Shown here: in pieces, positions 22,478 through 34,030 of the stretch
Layout of the letters: the number at the start of each line of letters is the position of its first letter
Position numbering within the stretch: the stretch's first letter is position 1
Assembly (NCBI GenBank): GCA_007258455.2
Contig: VDFB02000003.1
Location: forward strand, 41,791,986 to 41,855,985
Length of the DNA: 64,000 nt
Direction: 5' to 3'
From: Sequoia sempervirens
Lineage: Eukaryota; Streptophyta; Pinopsida; Cupressales; Cupressaceae
The notes under the pieces: model-generated
What the model was told of the DNA's origin: nothing
What the model saw: the letters and a program-made list of their open reading frames with translations, nothing else
The model's database searches: none
Program-made: the position numbers and the translations under genes

Positions 22478-23924
22478 TGTAACAAGCCATTGCAATAAAA
22501 AAATTATTTTCTTTATTGAGAATAAATGAACATAGATGCCATAACAATATACAAGGATTCCATTTTAATATAATAAATTCACAAATTACAATATTCCAAA
22601 AATTTGTACAAGTACATCCATAGCCCAACCAAGCTTCAAAGCAATAGATATAGATGGTCCAAGATCCGCCTTTCAAAACTTGGTCTTTTGTCACATGCTA
22701 TGGAGGAGAAGCATCACTCAAGCACTTTTTCGCTAACCACAGACTCATATGCAGTCCCCCACACATCTATCATATGATAGATGGCCCTACCCTTCAATGA
22801 AGAGATTGGCAGAGTAACCTCGTACGACAACCACACTAAGCTTAGTGTTGTGGCCTACATGACTAGAACTTGTAACCCTATAATCTAGAACTAGCATGCA
22901 CTACATGGAAATGATGAACTGATAGTGGATCCAAAGGCATTCACACTAATTTGGCCAAAGTGTTCTCACTCAGTACTTCGAGTGATGGTCATTTTATTCA
23001 CTTACACTAATTAAGCTCAATTTGACTTAAGGCCACTATAATCTATGCATAGGTAATTCCTCCAATGGGCAATCTTTAACCCCAAAATTAACCTATCCCA
23101 TTTCCCACTAACTCTATGGTATTTCTACTCACAAAGAATATGAACAAGTTCCCTCCCTTCAATGGACAAAAGATCCCAAGAGTAAACCACTAGCTATCTA
23201 GTATAATCAAATAACTTAGCTATGTGTAACCCTTAAGCTACCCTTGTTTAATCATATCTAGTATATTAATACCTATGACAAACAATTCCTCCTATCATGG
23301 AGTAATTACAAGCACTTCAAAAAACATCATAAACAACTTCTATTTTCCTTTCAAAGCAAATGCTATATTTCCCTAATGCAAGTAATCTCAATAGATTAAA
23401 TAAAGCACCCAAGAATCAATTTTTCATAAACAAAAACAAATAAAGGAAGATGTATCCTCATGCCTATATTACGCTTATCCAATTGATTGATTTGTTGCAG
23501 AACTTTCCAAAAGTAGCCTACTAGCTTCACTTTGACCTCACAAGCAATACCTCAATAAAACCTCTCTCACAAGTTGATAATATGCTTCTCTCAAGTATAA
23601 CTCAAACAATAAATCTCCTCACAAAATGATCAAGGCTCTTACAAAAAGCAACATATTTAGATTGCATAAAAGTGCATAATAGAAGTGTGGAATAGTGTGG
23701 AATAGAACACTGTAAATGAGAGAGCATGCTTCTCTATTTATACAACAGAAAGGAGACTTCACAACCTACAGAAAATGCATGTAAATTGATAGCAGCATCC
23801 ATACTAGGCGACTCACTTCACTTGGAAAAAAGGTGGCAGTGATCAAAGATTTTACTCAACACATGAAGCTATAGGTCGATCTCTATGTTTATGTTCATAT
23901 ATAAATATATATTCATATATTTAC

Positions 23925-23931
<7 letters not shown>

Positions 23932-23972
<41 letters not shown>
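23932..23972. repeat. (TG)n microsatellite
   Basis: Uninterrupted TG dinucleotide run of 41 bp within a longer alternating purine-pyrimidine tract (about 23880-24360). Confidence 0.98.
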
Positions 23973-23973
<1 letters not shown>

Positions 23974-24238
23974 AACACACATATATATGTATATATATAT
24001 CTTAGGTCAATAAAGTATGTATATATTCAATATACAAATGAATTCAAACAAGTTAACCTTCTCATAGTAATTACAATTACATTGATTTTGTACATATATA
24101 TACATGTATATATATATATATGCCTCTATGTACATGTATACGTATGTGTACATATATTAATACATTCGTATGGGCATGTTCGTTTGCCAACATTCATGTG
24201 TATTGATACATGTATACATATGGATATATGTATATATC

Positions 24239-24260
24239 ATATATATATATATATATATAT
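24239..24260. repeat. (AT)n microsatellite
   Basis: Eleven AT units followed by ACACAC, within the same simple-sequence zone as the TG run. Confidence 0.95.
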
Positions 24261-25050
24261 ACACACATTCAATTGCACACCACACACACACAATTACTAT
24301 CATATTGATAGGTATCTACGTGTGATATATCTATACATATACATGTACACACTGTAAGATCCATTTGATAGTTCCATGTGCATAAGCAACCCATTCATAA
24401 GTGTGCATAGGTATGTCTACCTATGTACCCTTATTTATGCATTCCTTCATGTGTATGGTCTATCATCGACATGCTTATGTATACATATACATACATTCCA
24501 CGTGTGTTTAACTTATCAATACAAGAATAGTAATAAAGGGAAGAACTCACAAGCTCAAACAGATAAACATCACCCAATAATGCATTCAATAGTAATTGAG
24601 ACCCTTACTAATGCAGACATGTCAAACTAAGGATGAATTACCAACTCCCCACATAATAACTTGACTCAACCATACTACTGTGAGTGTGTGTGAACTCAGA
24701 TAGGTTACGTTACTGGTTACCCAACCAAGATCTTCTCCTAAGTGGTACTTCCCCTCCACCTGGAGGATTGAACATACACCTACATCCAACTAACACATGC
24801 CCACGATAGTCAGCTGTTCAACAAAATATGTATTACACATAATACATCTCCATAGTTAGAATATCAATTCAATAATCATTCATTTCACATATATGCATTT
24901 CTTCACATATCATTAAATGAAATAACATTCATTCATAATTCATGGATAACAAAGTGCAAGCACAATTTATTCACCTTCAAAATTCAAATTACATTCACAT
25001 TTACCCTACATAGTAATAGTAAATAGTAAATACATAATTGGGGTGTAATA

Positions 25051-26400
25051 GTTTCTAATTTATTGGATAAGTTTCAGGATATTGTGTCTGATAATGTTCT
25101 TGAGGGTTTGCCTCCAATGAGAAAGATTAGTCGTTAGATGGATTTGAATCTTGGAGCTAGTTTTTCAAATATGGTTTCCCATCGAATGACTCTAGTAGAA
25201 AATGAAGAGTTGAACAGACAAGTGCAAGATTGGCTACAAAAGGGATTAATTCGAGAGAGTTTGAGTCCATGTGCGGTACCTAAAGTACTAGCACCGAAAA
25301 AGGATGGAGAATGAAGGATGTGTACAAACTTTCGAACCATCAACAAGATTACTATCAAGTATAGATTTCCCTTGCCAAGGATGGATGACATCATGGATTG
25401 TTTGAGTGGAGTTGAATACTTCATGAAGTCATATTTGAAGAGCAAATATCACCAGTTTCATATTAGAGAAGGAGATGAATGGAAGACAACCTTCAAAACC
25501 AAGGAGGGCTTGTACGAGTGGTTAGTCATGCCTTTTGGGCTAACTAATGCACTAAGCACCTTCATGTGGCTCATGAATGAGGTATTGAAAGAATTTTTGG
25601 GTAATTTTTTAATTATTTATTTGGATGGTATTTTTATTTTCACTAGAAGAACATTTGATGCATATCGGAAAAGTTTTTGAGAAGCTAAGAGAAGAAAAGT
25701 TTTTGATTAATTTGGGGAAGTGTAGCTTTGTGAAGAAAGAATTGGTATACTTGGGATTTTTTGTCTCAATAGATGGTCTTACGATGGAACCATAGAAGGT
25801 GAAAGCTATCAAAATGGCCTACACCAAGGAGTGCTACGAAGGTGAGATCTTTTCATGGTTTATCAAGTTTTTATAGAAATTTTATCAGAGGTTTCAGTAG
25901 TATTTGTGCACCCCTAACTAAAACAATGAGAGGAGATAGAAAAGTGTTCAAGTGGACTACCAGAGCAACAAAGAGTTTTGATTTGTTGAAAAGGAAAGTC
26001 ATAGAGCAGCCTGTTTTGGCACTTCCAAATTTCAACAAGGTATTTTAGGTAAATTGTGATGCTAGTGCCAGTGCCATTGAAGTTGTTTTGAGTCAAGAAG
26101 GTAAACCAATTGCTTGTTTTAGTGAAAAGTTGAATGGCGCAAAGAGGAAGTATTCTATTTATGATCAAGAGTTTTATGCTATAGTTTAGGCTTTGAAGAA
26201 ATGGATACACCATCTGTTGCCAAAAGAGTTTGTTTTATTTACTAATCATCAAGCTTTACAATATTTGAATAGTCAAGGGAAGTTAAATCAGAGACATTTG
26301 AAATGGGTTGAATTTCTGCAAGGTTATACATTTGTTTTGAAGCATAGGAGTGGAAGATCTAACAAAGTTGTAGATGTCTTAAGTAGGAGGCAAAGTTTGT
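25051..26400 (+). pseudogene. Gypsy-2 reverse transcriptase and RNase H
   Basis: Resumes right after the inserted block with SNLLDKFQDIV and GLPPMRKIS, the normal lead-in to chromovirus RT. RT blocks include [33 protein letters not shown] and [13 protein letters not shown]. The active site at 25618-25629 reads YLDG: the second catalytic Asp is Gly. RNase H follows, with CDASASA near 26057, the YDQEFYA block near 26158 and TNHQALQYL near 26240. Stops and frameshifts near 25680-25840, 26047 and 26190. It cannot be active. Confidence 0.85.
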
Positions 26401-27703
26401 TAACAAAAATGCAGGTCGAAGTTGTTAGGTTCAATGAACTCAAGAGATTGTATCCTGAAGATCCTGATTTTGTAGAGGCTTGGAGAGCTTGCATGGAGCC
26501 TATCACTTTGGATAGTACAAGATGGTTGGATTTCATAATCCAATACGGTATGTTGTTTAAAGGAAACCAGTTGTGCATTTTGAGGAGTTGGGGATTAGTT
26601 AGATACTTTGGTCGACATAAGATAGTTGCCAATGGTAGCGAGTATTATTATTGGTCACAATTGCACCAGGATGCAAAGAATTTTGTGCAAAGTTGTAGAG
26701 TATGTCAGATGGCGAAAGGAACAAGTCAAAATATTGGATTGTATCAACCATTACCTGTACCAAAGAGGCCATGGGAGGACATTAGTATGGATTTTCTTCT
26801 TGGGTTATTGAGGACACAGAGAGGACATGATTCAATATTTGTGGTGGTGGAAAAATTTTCTATGATGGAACATTTTATTCCTTGTAAAAAGACCAATGAT
26901 GTTATTCATGTTGCGGAGTTGTTTTTCAAGGAGGTAGTGAGATTGCATGGACTACCCAAGAGCATAGTTTCAGATCAAGATACAAATTTTGTTGGTTATT
27001 TCTAGAGGAAATTATGGAGGAAGTTCAAGACCGATTTGAAGTTCAGTTCTGCACACCATCCACAAACCAATGAACAGCCAAAAGTGGTGAATGGGAGTTT
27101 GGGTAACCTACTACAATGCTTGGTAGGAAATAAAACCAAAGGATGGGATATGATTTTACCATAGGAAAAAAATTCTTACAACAATTTTGTTAATAGGAGC
27201 ACTGGTAAATCACCATTCTAGATTGTATATGGGAGTGGTCCAAGGAATGCTTTTGAGTTGAGGAGGATGGACAAGGGAGAAAAGACAAGTGCCGAATCTG
27301 AAGACTTTGCTAAGCACCTAAAGAATATGCATGAAGAGGTGAGAAAGCATATTAATAAGATGAATATTCAATATAAGGTCGAGGTAGATTATAATTTAAG
27401 GAGACAAGGAATTTCAGGTTGGAGACAAAGTCATGGTTCACTTGAGAAAAGAGAGATTTCTAGTTGGTACTTACAATAAATTAAAAATGAAGAAGTTTGG
27501 ACCATGTAAAATCTTGAAGAAGCATGATTCGGGAAATGCTTATGAGGTAGAGCTGCCTAATGAAATTCATATTTCACCTGTGTTTAATATTGTAGATTTG
27601 ATAGAGTATCATCAAGGAGGGATTGAAGAAGAATTGGCTGAAGCATTAGGTTCTCATTGTGGAGACCCAAGTTCAAATCCCAAAGGGACATCTAATACAT
27701 AAT
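26401..27703 (+). pseudogene. Gypsy-2 integrase
   Basis: Zinc region with SCRVCQMAKG near 26692-26721. DDE core: Asp in ISMDFLLGL near 26784, Asp in VSDQDTNF near 26968, but the glutamate position reads HPQTNEQPKVVN near 27060-27095, with Lys where Glu is expected. Stops at 27003 and beyond. The C-terminal part at 27433-27702 ([20 protein letters not shown]) is the usual post-core module and ends at TAA 27700. No chromodomain is seen after it. Confidence 0.85.
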
Positions 27704-29052
27704 TCTAAGTTGTGACTCTTTGTCTTCCATAGTTGGCTTCTAGTGTGGAGGTGGTTTCTAAATACATGGATTTCTAAGTTATGGTTCTTGGTCTTTCATA
27801 GGTTGTTTCTTGTGTGCTTGCTTAGAATGAGCTAATATTAGTATGTTGGTTGTGCTTGCAAGATCTTGTATTGGTTTCATATTGATACTCATATGAGTAA
27901 AATATTTAGCAATATTTAGCAATATAAAATAAATAAATGTTTCAAGGTAAATAAATAAAATAGTAAGACTGAGTAAACACCCCAAGTTAATGAGTTGAGA
28001 CTATACCTATCTAGAATAAATGCACTAACATAAATATGGAATTCAAATAATAAATAATAATACTTAGCAAAAATCAAGATGATGGAATATATGCAATACA
28101 AGATGTATGGAATGATTATATATATCTCTAGCTCACTTTTACAACTTGGACCTAAACTTAGTGCACATAGTTGACCTTGGTGTGTAGGTCTAAACTTGAT
28201 TGATTTGAACCTTGTGATATGCCCATCTCAATGTCTATGACTTTAATAGATAACTGGCAATGTCAAAACCCTTAGATTTTTAATGTCTTTTGGAAAATGA
28301 TCTAGAACGAAAAAACTTTAATGCAGACCTAGATATTGATGTAATTTGTAATATTTCTTGAATGATGATGCAAACATTAATGAAAGTTTAGATGGTAGGT
28401 GTGATAGATTTGAAATAAAATAGGGTCAATCCTTAAATAAAATTTTAAAGGCTGCAAATCTTTTTTTTTTGCAACAATTTTCACCATTATAAAAATATAT
28501 ACACAATTATCATTTTAAACCTTTTTTTAGCATAAATTAATAATAACTTCTCATTTAACAATATTTAATAAAATTAAATTAAACTTTAAAATTATGCATT
28601 TATACAACTTCTATTTGAATTTTTTACCACATAAATTAATAATTGTGTCATTTATTTATTTATTGATTATCGTTTACAATTATTTTTTGCTCATACAAGC
28701 ATCAACATGAGATCAACACAAGCTTTTGCTAACACAACCATAAGACTAATAATAACTCCTTTTGAACAACCACACTAGAAATCACCCATGGAAGACCAAG
28801 AGTCTCATTCAATTTTATTTAAAAATAATATTAAAGAATTTAAAAGCTAAAAATTGTGCATTTATAAATCTGTTAAAACTCGATCACAAAAAATTAATGA
28901 TAGATTTATGAAATTCAATAAAAGAAACATAGAATTGAAACTTTTATGTATTCCTCTATATATAATAATATATAAAATCTACAAATTATTTAATCTACAC
29001 TTACCTAGAGTTTGTAGAAATCAAATTGCTGTCAATTAAATGCTCATAACCA
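27704..29052. other. AT-rich non-coding sequence
   Basis: No gene seen. A 45-bp imperfect direct repeat (TTCTAAGTTGTGACTC / TTCTAAGTTATGGTTC) occurs at 27703-27747 and 27772-27817. No LTR for Gypsy-2 was recognised. On the minus strand AGGTAAGTG, a good 5' splice-site match, lies at about 29006-28998, roughly 50 bp after the stop of the frame at 29053-29472. Confidence 0.5.
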
Positions 29053-29472
29053 TCAATAATGTGGGCTTAAAACATTGGAAACCATAGAATAAATAACATA
29101 TACAATGAATAACACCCAAATCCAAAAGATCCCCATATGCTGATCCAATTTCAATATTTCCTCTCTGGGTCTGCAATCAACAGCAACAATTTCTTGTCCT
29201 TGACATGAATTTGCATTTGAGCCATCTTGCCTTCCATCTGGAGCATTTAAATGTATTTGTTGGGCTGGTATTTCTGCAGGAAGTTCATGATGGACTTCTT
29301 CTTCAAATGGTGGCCCATTTCTTTGAAAAATGCTTGATAAACGGCCATATATTCTTTGGATTAATAATGTAAATCTTCTTGCTAAGCAACCACATAGCCT
29401 ACCAACTCGTCGTATAAGAGTTTTGCATGGGCATTCACGACGTTCACCTGGGTTTCCTTCCTGCTGTCTCAT
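29053..29472 (-). CDS. Hypothetical 139-residue protein with C-terminal membrane anchor
   Basis: Not recognised. An uninterrupted frame starts at an ATG (29472-29470) and ends at TGA (29055-29053). The N-terminal 50 residues are strongly basic with paired cysteines (CPC at 14-16, CGC at 27-29). The middle is acidic and glutamine-rich, and residues about 115-134 form one hydrophobic segment (FWIWVLFIVYVIYSMV) followed by 5 residues, so a tail-anchored membrane protein is the natural reading. Unlike neighbouring frames it has no retroelement wording, balanced composition and no breaks. A splice-donor-like AGGTAAGTG lies about 50 nt past the stop, so a 3' UTR intron or an alternative final exon is possible. 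A chance frame cannot be excluded. Confidence 0.45.
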   Translation of the reverse strand: MRQQEGNPGERRECPCKTLIRRVGRLCGCLARRFTLLIQRIYGRLSSIFQRNGPPFEEEVHHELPAEIPAQQIHLNAPDGRQDGSNANSCQGQEIVAVDCRPREEILKLDQHMGIFWIWVLFIVYVIYSMVSNVLSPHY

Positions 29473-30014
29473 GTTGGATCTGCAATGCTAATGGAGATTT
29501 TGCAGCAGCAGGAAAATGGGTTTCAAGAGAAAAGCACAATGGTTTCCTAGTTACTTAAAGCTGGGGCAAAAGAAAACGTTATGTGACTCTTAATCTTCTC
29601 TCCATTGGCTTGAACATGTGATGTTTCATGTAATTCACACGACGCTAATAAAGTGGAGTGGTTTTGAGATTGCTAAGAATTTAAAACGTTTAAAGGATTA
29701 ATTATTAGAATAAAAAATGTAAGTTTATCCTGTTGAATTTTAAATTGAATATTACATGGTAGGGAAAGGAAGTTTTGAAAGAGTTTTTTTGGGAAAGAGA
29801 TTTAAAGGAATATTTAAGATGGCATAGTTAGGAATTTGAGTTCTTCTAGGGTATCAATTAGTGCTACTACTTAGCAATAGCAGTGGATAGTATTCAGAGG
29901 TCTTTATTGGAGTTGTTGGATTGATCGTTGTACTTTTGGGAGTTGATTTTGTGGACTAATTTTTATTTTGGATCTAGGTGAGGACACTGATTTGGAAGTT
30001 CACTACGAGTTTTG
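29473..30014. other. Unassigned sequence, possible 5' flank of the minus-strand gene
   Basis: No coding region. 29473-29700 would be the upstream region of the minus-strand frame; no convincing TATA box was found. The part near 29895-30014 shows diffuse similarity to 30385-30520 (GATTTGGAAGTT / GATTTGAAAGTT), a decayed duplication. Confidence 0.4.
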
Positions 30015-30314
30015 GGGTTCAAATAAATTCATCACCAACAATTCACTGCTGTGACATATTCATCACGTATACAATTCACCACCATCAATTCATCACTGTA
30101 GTATATTCACCGTGTATACCTTTTTTATGCGTTCAACAAAATCTTTGTACTTTTTGTTTTTTGGGTGCTCTTGGCCACTTAAATATTGAAAAATGTATAC
30201 ATGGTGAATATACCACTAGAGGTGAATTGTATATGCGATGAATATGTCACGGCAATGAATTGCTGGCAGTGAATTGTTAGTGGTGAATTGCTGGTAATGA
30301 ATTTTCCTACAGCC
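30015..30314. mobile_element. 300-bp foldback (MITE-like) element
   Basis: Two imperfectly complementary arms (about 30022-30119 and 30195-30306) surround a roughly 75-bp loop. Both arms are built from AATTCATC- and AATTCACC-like words, and GTATAC lies at each inner end. ACGAGTTTTG is present exactly on both sides (30005-30014 and 30315-30324), as expected of a 10-bp target duplication such as Mutator-like elements make. Extreme ends are not a perfect inverted repeat. No coding capacity, so it would be non-autonomous. Confidence 0.6.
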
Positions 30315-30324
30315 ACGAGTTTTG

Positions 30325-31125
30325 ATATAACAACAAATTTACATGAGCCTCAACTCAAATTAAATTCTTCAGAATTACATTGGAATGAGAGCGTTGGACT
30401 AACTGCTGCACCTCTAAAAATTGATCATATGAACTAATCACCACTCTAGATCTATGTAAAGATGCTGATTTGAAAGTTATATTAACACCTACAAGTTTTA
30501 ATATACCAATGAATCTACAAGAACCCTTTGGATATTTGACAATTTTGGAAATCTGGATATCTCTTTAAGGAGCATGAATGGATTGTTAATCTCCGCCATT
30601 CTTGCATACACCAATTTTATTATCTGTGTACAAACAAAATTTTGTTCAAAGAAAATATGTTTGGCAGAGGCATCATTCTGTGACTGCAGGCATAAACTCT
30701 AAAGATTTTTAATCCAACCTTACATGTATGAAATTCAGTCTGCATGCACAAGCAAAAAGATTGTCCAGATCAGATTTGTATCATTGTGCTACTGCAGCAC
30801 TTTCCAATGTTCTTTATTTTGTATTCCAGTTTGTATATTTCGCAATACAAACAATGCATTTATTTTTTTCTACATGAGCCCATGGATCTCAATGAGGACT
30901 ATGATGGAGAACACTAAATTTGTACAACAAATAACAAACTTAGATAAAATGAAAACTCTCGTCTACAAACTTGAACAGAACTTGAAGAAGCTTACAGGTA
31001 TGGTGATGAAACAAAATCAAATTATTAAGGTGGGAAAAATGCAAATCAGATTACTATGCAGGGCTAAAAAATCTCAAAACTGGAAATGACATTGGTAAAA
31101 TTCAGTTAAGTGATTATTATTCAAC
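30325..31125. other. Unassigned sequence with a short possible exon
   Basis: No recognised gene. A plus-strand frame at about 30880-31086 gives a Lys/Gln/Asn-rich coiled-coil-like peptide (VYKLEQNLKKLTGMV) and contains a CAGGTATGG splice-donor-like site near 30997. It may be a chance frame. Confidence 0.25.
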
Positions 31126-31139
31126 CAACACAAATTATT

Positions 31140-31342
31140 GGGGCGGTGGGTCTAGCTCGATTGGCTAAAGCATCCTGTTGCACGCAAGAGGTCACAAGGA
31201 CTAGTCTCCCCACTATCCCCGTGGTACCAGAGTACATGTTGCGCTAGTGCCATCGGCCACATGAAAAAAGTTTACCAGGCGCACTGCAATTTATAGGGGG
31301 ACGGATACCCAACTATTCCTGCAGTCAAAAAAAAAAAAAAAA
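31140..31342 (+). mobile_element. tRNA-derived SINE with intact target duplication
   Basis: Perfect 14-bp direct repeats CAACACAAATTATT flank it at 31126-31139 and 31343-31356. The head looks like a tRNA gene: box A TAGCTCGATTGG at 31153-31164 and a box B-like GGACTAGTCTC at 31198-31208. A tRNA-unrelated body follows and ends GCAGTC plus a 16-17 nt poly(A) tail (31326-31342). It needs LINE machinery to move. Only one copy was seen in the window. The SINE family is not identified. The intact duplication and tail suggest a younger insertion than the surrounding LTR elements. Confidence 0.9.
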
Positions 31343-31689
31343 CAACACAAATTATTTCAGACATTATTGAAATCTCTAGGAAGAATGTCCAAACACTAAG
31401 GATCAAAAAGAGCTTGTGGCCAAACTTAGAGGATGTACCTACACGACAATTATGGGTGTTGGATTAAAATAACAAAATAATATTTTTTCTCATAAAGAAG
31501 GAATAGAATATTAAATATTTATTAGTTTTTGCATGTCTTTTAAAATATGAGTTTACATTTTTTTAATAATTTCAAAACCTCTATATTAGTGTCTTTTTTG
31601 CTGTCTATGACCATCTCTATGTCACAAATACCTTTAATCTTTCACATTTATTGTAAGTTTTTTTTGTTAGTTATTTTTATGGTCTCAAA

Positions 31690-32700
31690 CACCTTCAACC
31701 CAATAGTTCATGCTAGTGTTGATGGTTTGACAACTCTGAACAATGACACCATTCAACAAGCGCCCTTAGAAAATTTGTTCCAAAGGTTTTTCATGAGGTA
31801 AGCACTTTGACTCTCCAACGGATGTGGTTTTATCTATCCTCGAATTTGATAATGCATGCAAGTGGTTATATAATTTCTTTGATAGGGTATATTGTTGGGA
31901 GAACTCCCCCAAAAAGCATGCTTCATGACTAGGTTAACAAGCATTTGGCCCTACATGGGGTCCAACTTGATGTTGCTTAGAACGTTACCAAAGGGTTCTT
32001 TCTTTTTCTCTTTGTTGAGGCCAACCATGCCGAGGCCATTCTTAAGCATGGGCCATGGTATGTACATGCGTCTTTGTTAGTCTTTCAGATGTGGATGTGT
32101 GACTTCACAATTTCAGATGAAAAAATGATTCATGTGCTAGTTTAGTTTGAGTTCCTTAGTTTATCCCTTCCCTATTGGAAATTTTAAACAACCATTGTTG
32201 CTTCCCTCAAGAAAGTCATATGTGTTGAGCCTGATAGGCTTTATCAATCTTGTCCACATAAGCATGTTTTTATTGAGATTGAATTGTTCAAGGATTTGAA
32301 TGAATTTGTGGACATCTAGATTGGGCATCTTTGCCACACCCTGTGTGTGTTATACCTTAACTTGCCCAATACTTATTTCTAGTGCTAGTTTGTTGAGCCC
32401 TTTGGTGGTCCCCTAGGTCCAATCACCTCCTCAATCTAGTGAGGTTCCTTCCTCAAAACTTGAAGAAAATGGACCACACTTACAAACTATAAAAGCAAGA
32501 ATGACAACTCTAATGACTCCTAGGCTAAATCCCGACCCACTTTAGGTCACCCAACTACTATGGTGCAACCAACAAAATTTTCAAACCCTTTTGAGAATCG
32601 GAAATAGGTTATCCCATCTAGTGATGAGCCTTCCTCTAGGCCAAGATTCTCTTGAATGCTACAATTGATATTTGTTCTATCTTCTCAACTATAAATTTAT
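31690..32700 (+). pseudogene. LINE-A ORF1 (DUF4283-like) remnant
   Basis: A nucleic-acid-binding protein that coats LINE RNA. Frame-switching translation gives FFLFVEANHAEAILKHGPW near 32000-32060, then YVHASLLVFQMWMCDFTI, which parallels the plant LINE DUF4283 pattern (a phenylalanine-rich strand, then G-P-W, then the W-x-P-x-F stretch). Later KVICVEPDRLYQ and HVFIEIELFKDL near 32210-32310 match the usual V-D-x-x-T and V-E-V-D-L segments. Many stops are present. Copia-2 lies downstream. Confidence 0.7.
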
Positions 32701-32771
32701 TCATTTTCCCCCCTCCTAAGTATCTGTGACATTCTTATAATCCACTTGGATAGTTGGAGGAGGGAAAGTAT

Positions 32772-34028
32772 TGTTGGATATTGTGGTTGTGTTGTTGATA
32801 TGTGGTTGTCATTGATGTCAACACTATTAGCATTAATTCATTAGAAGTTGTATATGTCGAAGATATTGAGAAAATTGTAATGAGATGAGTTGCAAGTTGT
32901 TAGTGGTGAAGTGAAGTTCAATATGTTGGTAAGTTTTGTACGTTGATGATCAGAGGTTGTGGACTAAAGGGTTTGTTGTTGAGTATCTAGTTTATCCACG
33001 ACAAGTTTTAGAGATCCACGTGAAGATTTGATTGAGTTATGAAGATTTACATTTTGACAGTTTTTCTGTTGCTTCAGTTGGTGTTGCTGATTGAAGATGA
33101 TGTTATTTCAGTTAGTTAAGTTGTTGCAGATGCTTCTCTGGTGATTCGTGATGTTTGTGGATGCTTCTAGATCAGGCTCTATCTTCTTTGCACGTCTGCA
33201 TTGATCGTTGTGCTCATGGTTGGCGATTTTCTCTTGCGTGTTCATGTTTTTCTTGTTCTTGGCCAACATGGTGGTTGTAGCGCGTTGTGGATCTTCGAGG
33301 AGTAATTAATTGAAGTGTTTTCGCATTGGAGATGTTGATTTAGGTCTTCACTAAGCTGTGGCCAACCTTGGTTGATTTGCATTAATAATCTTTAGTATTT
33401 TGGGCAGACAGTTTATATTCATTTTATTATTTTGTTGAGGCCGACATGAAGGGATGAAATTTCTTGTTGTGGATATATAAGAGTGATTGTTTACTCGAAT
33501 TGGTGTGTTTGAATGTATGCCAAAGTGTTCTTTTGTGTATGTGCGAATATTGATCTAAATCATTCGAAGGCAGAGCAAAGTGTGAAGAAGAGTGAAGAAG
33601 AGTAAAGAAGTGTTCATGCACTTAACCGAAACTGTGATCAGGCAATAGCATATGCTATTTTATCAGTTCAAATCCCTACGGATGTAATCTGATTCTTTTT
33701 GTAAGACAGTGTGTCTTCCATTGGGCGGTTAGCCCTATTGTAATTGAGTAGTGAGCTCTAGGTAGTGTGCCTGAATGCAAGTGCATTCCCCATATTTTCA
33801 TTTCTTATACTTTTAACAGGTTATAATCTTGTGGACTAACCTCCACCGTGGTTTTTCCCCTAACAGGGTTTCCACATAAAAAATCTTGGTGTTATGTGTG
33901 TTGATGATTTATGCTTTCATGGTTAATAATTAGATTTGAGAACAAGGTTAATAAGTTGAATAAGTTTTAAATTTATGTGACAACTGATTCACCCCTCCTC
34001 TTAGTTGTCCACCCTTGTGTTGCCAACA
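32772..34028 (+). repeat. Copia-2 5' LTR
   Basis: Begins TGTTGGATATTG and ends TTGCCAACA. TATA box GATATATAAGAG at about 33472-33483. Preceded by AGTAT at 32767-32771. Confidence 0.95.
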
Positions 34029-34030
34029 AT

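Larger units (their letters stand above)
22478..25050 (-). mobile_element. Probable minus-strand solo LTR inserted in Gypsy-2
   Basis: This block separates protease from RT of Gypsy-2 and has no coding relation to either. Read on the minus strand it starts TATTACACCCCAATTATG (the common plant gypsy LTR start is TGTTACACCCC) and ends GGCTTGTTACA. On that strand a TATA box GTATAAATAG lies at 23743-23734 and a CAATAAAG polyadenylation-like signal near 22519-22512, in the order expected of an LTR. No internal coding region is seen. A 5-bp target duplication could not be identified, so boundaries are good to a few bases only. Confidence 0.6.

Noticed and set aside
23935..24357. 140-codon frame beginning with a Cys-Val run
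   Set aside because: It is a translation of the TG/AT simple repeat and has no protein-like composition.
27433..27702. Chromodomain at the end of Gypsy-2 integrase
   Set aside because: After [13 protein letters not shown] the frame is acidic and ends without the aromatic cage pattern of a chromodomain.
31153..31208. A functional tRNA gene
   Set aside because: The A and B boxes belong to a SINE head: no closed acceptor stem, and poly(A) plus a 14-bp duplication bound the unit.
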